Shown piece by piece: positions 7,254 through 8,232 of a stretch of 8,232 bases of DNA. This stretch comes from Chlamydiota bacterium (GTDB taxonomy: Bacteria > Chlamydiota > Chlamydiia > Chlamydiales > SLFE01), in the NCBI GenBank assembly GCA_011065065.1, contig JAAKFL010000081.1:1-8232 (forward strand). The letters are read 5' to 3'. Under the pieces are notes generated by a model. That model made no database searches. It saw only the letters and a list, made by a program, of their open reading frames with translations, and was not told the DNA's origin. The position numbers and the translations under genes were made by a program. The first letter of the stretch is position 1. The number at the start of each line of letters is the position of its first letter.

Positions 7254-7283
7254 TTGCAACATAATATGCAAAGTGAATATAAT
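7254..7283 (+). promoter_or_regulatory. Predicted promoter for slc1
   Basis: A perfect -10 box TATAAT (7278-7283) is preceded, with an 18-base spacer, by TTGCAA (7254-7259, four of six matches to the -35 consensus). Transcription would start near 7290, giving a leader of about 108 bases. The weak -35 leaves room for an activator. The region is AT-rich, so chance -10 boxes are common. Confidence 0.4.
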
Positions 7284-7324
7284 AAGGTTAAATGCAATTG
7301 TTGCTACAAATTTTGAGTTTAAGC

Positions 7325-7340
7325 TTGATTTTTAAATCAA
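7325..7340. promoter_or_regulatory. Small dyad in the slc1 leader, possible operator
   Basis: TTGATTT and AAATCAA are perfect inverted seven-base arms separated by two Ts, about 58 bases before the slc1 ATG. The two-base gap suits a dimeric DNA-binding protein better than an RNA hairpin. Dyads of this size arise often by chance in AT-rich DNA, and no regulator is identified. Confidence 0.2.
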
Positions 7341-7397
7341 CACGAGGCAATATGAATTACTTATCATTTAGAATTAAACTGATTTCAGGAGGCGTTA

Positions 7398-7943
7398 ATG
7401 TCTTTAGAGAATGCTAAAGAAAATTTAAAAGAGTTCGGGAAAGAGCTTGGACTAGAAGGATTGGAATTCGACGAAAATAACACATGTATTTTAGGGATTG
7501 ATGACGAGTTCTCATTGCATATTACGTATGAGCCTAACTCCAAGCGTATTTATCTTTATTCCCCATTGCTTGACGGTCTTCCACCTGATGACAAAACAAA
7601 GTTACAGTTATACGAGCGTTTGCTAGAAGGTTCTATGTTAGGCGGTCAGATGGCAGGTGGTGGATGTGGTGTCGCTGTGAAGGAAGAGTTGATTTTGGTC
7701 CACTGTACTCTGGACATGGAGTATGCAGTATCTTCAGCGTTACGTGCTTTTGCACCATTGTACGTGGAGACTGTTGAAAAGTGGCGTAAGATTTGCCGAG
7801 ATATCCATGAAGGTCGTTATGATCGTGAGAAAGAAGCCGAATCGTTCAAAAGACCAGACGGAAGTGAGGCCCCTGGTAAGCCAGCGGCGGTCAAGCCTAA
7901 AGGCGAGAAAGAAGCTGGTGGCCCAGGAATGATCAAGATCTAA
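7398..7943 (+). CDS. slc1: Type III secretion chaperone, Slc1 (CT043) family
   Basis: This looks like a class I (CesT/SycE-type) type III secretion chaperone: a small cytoplasmic dimer that holds effectors ready for export. In C. trachomatis Slc1 serves early effectors such as Tarp. The N-terminal 137 or so residues closely match my recollection of CT043, including ENAKENLKEFGKELGL at 4-19, the NNTCIL segment at 27-32, LLDGLP at 57-62 and LLEGSMLGGQMAGGG at 75-89. The C-terminal part from about residue 140 is a hydrophilic tail rich in Pro, Gly and Lys that differs from the glycine/proline-rich tail of CT043. The start is well set by AGGAGG (7387-7392), five bases before the ATG. The gene is single, with its own candidate promoter and a strong terminator right after, and it is divergent from glgX. 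With 181 residues it is slightly longer than the chlamydial version. Confidence 0.9.
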   Translation: MSLENAKENLKEFGKELGLEGLEFDENNTCILGIDDEFSLHITYEPNSKRIYLYSPLLDGLPPDDKTKLQLYERLLEGSMLGGQMAGGGCGVAVKEELILVHCTLDMEYAVSSALRAFAPLYVETVEKWRKICRDIHEGRYDREKEAESFKRPDGSEAPGKPAAVKPKGEKEAGGPGMIKI

Positions 7944-7970
7944 GCCAATTTGTGCTTTTAGATCCAGATG

Positions 7971-8023
7971 GCGCAGATTGTTACAGGTGTATTACTTGTG
8001 ACAATCTGCGCTTTCTGTTTTTT
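7971..8023 (+). terminator. Strong rho-independent terminator of slc1
   Basis: The arms at 7971-7988 and 7994-8011 pair over 18 positions with two G-U wobbles and a five-base loop (GTATT). The T-rich tract TTTCTGTTTTTT (8012-8023) follows. It starts 27 bases after the stop codon and should end almost all slc1 transcripts. Confidence 0.92.
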
Positions 8024-8025
8024 AA

Positions 8026-8063
8026 CCGCGAAGACCGCGAAGATGCGCGAAGATGCGCGAAGA
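8026..8063. repeat. Four-unit tandem repeat of CGCGAAGA type
   Basis: Two copies of CCGCGAAGA (8026-8034, 8035-8043) are followed by two copies of TGCGCGAAGA (8044-8053, 8054-8063). The unit resembles the arms of the inverted repeat at 5152-5235 (GCAAAGA, ACGAAGAC), but here only one orientation is present. It begins two bases after the T-tract of the slc1 terminator. Confidence 0.8.
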
Positions 8064-8097
8064 ATTGTCTATCTGAGTCCTGGAGAGGCTGACAGGA

Positions 8098-8232
8098 AAA
8101 TACCCCGTACTGGTTTTTGAGGGATTTTGGTGTCATCATGCAAGCGATATAAATCCACATACTCGAATGAGTAGGGGATTTATATCGCTTGCATGAGGAC
8201 GCCGAAAGACCCAAAAACTAGCCGGGGGATTT
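8098..8232. repeat. Long imperfect palindrome, possible MITE-like element, cut by the window edge
   Basis: The core is a perfect 21-base inverted repeat (8136-8156 with 8176-8196), closed by an inner five-pair stem TACTC/GAGTA and a GAAT loop. Outside the core the pairing continues with mismatches. TTTTT at 8114-8118 faces AAAAA at 8213-8217, CTGG at 8110-8113 faces CTAG at 8218-8221 (one G-T), CCCC at 8103-8106 faces GGGG at 8225-8228, and AAAT at 8098 faces ATTT ending at 8232. Several differences between the arms are G-T wobbles. No convincing protein is encoded. It could be a palindromic miniature transposable element, a repeat family member or a structured RNA. The right end may lie beyond the window. 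Confidence 0.7.

Noticed and set aside
7981..8214. A 77-residue open frame on the minus strand near the right edge
   Set aside because: It runs through the slc1 terminator, the tandem repeat and the long palindrome. Its sequence is explained by those repeats and is not a credible protein.

Overview
The window looks like chromosomal DNA from a member of the Chlamydiae, most likely an environmental (Waddlia- or Parachlamydia-like) lineage. The strongest pointers are a type III secretion chaperone closely resembling C. trachomatis Slc1 (CT043), a neighbouring glycogen debranching enzyme of the chlamydial GlgX (CT042) type, and an HU/IHF-family protein whose N-terminus and basic arm resemble chlamydial CT267. 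These family assignments come from recalled sequences, not from a search. Base composition is moderately AT-rich, and the genus cannot be fixed from the sequence alone.

Layout, left to right. (1) The left edge holds the first 57 codons of a leftward gene for a small exported protein with a very acidic, tyrosine-rich mature part, with its own good promoter. (2) After a roughly 200-bp divergent spacer comes a tightly packed rightward cluster, rlmN-uvrC-tyrS, in which each stop overlaps the next start (ATGA, then TAATG), so translation is probably coupled. (3) A 216-bp spacer carries a promoter, a stem-loop at the predicted 5' end of the message and a possible 26-codon leader ORF. It is followed by the HU/IHF-family gene and a clear rho-independent terminator. 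(4) A 33-bp-arm inverted repeat made of GCAAAG-type units separates this gene from convergent glgX. (5) glgX and slc1 are divergently transcribed from a 164-bp AT-rich spacer. slc1 ends at a very strong terminator. (6) The right edge holds a tandem CGCGAAGA repeat of the same general type as the repeat in (4), then a long imperfect palindrome with a perfect 21-bp core that runs to the window's end and looks like a miniature mobile element or repeat.

Functionally these are mostly housekeeping genes: rRNA/tRNA methylation, nucleotide excision repair, tyrosyl-tRNA charging, nucleoid architecture and glycogen breakdown, plus one virulence-related gene for a secretion chaperone. I saw no defence island, CRISPR array, tRNA or rRNA gene, or complete insertion sequence. 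The less explained parts are the non-coding elements and the partial acidic secreted protein. Two GC(A/G)AAGA-type repeats each begin directly after the U-tract of a terminator, which is the pattern most worth following up.
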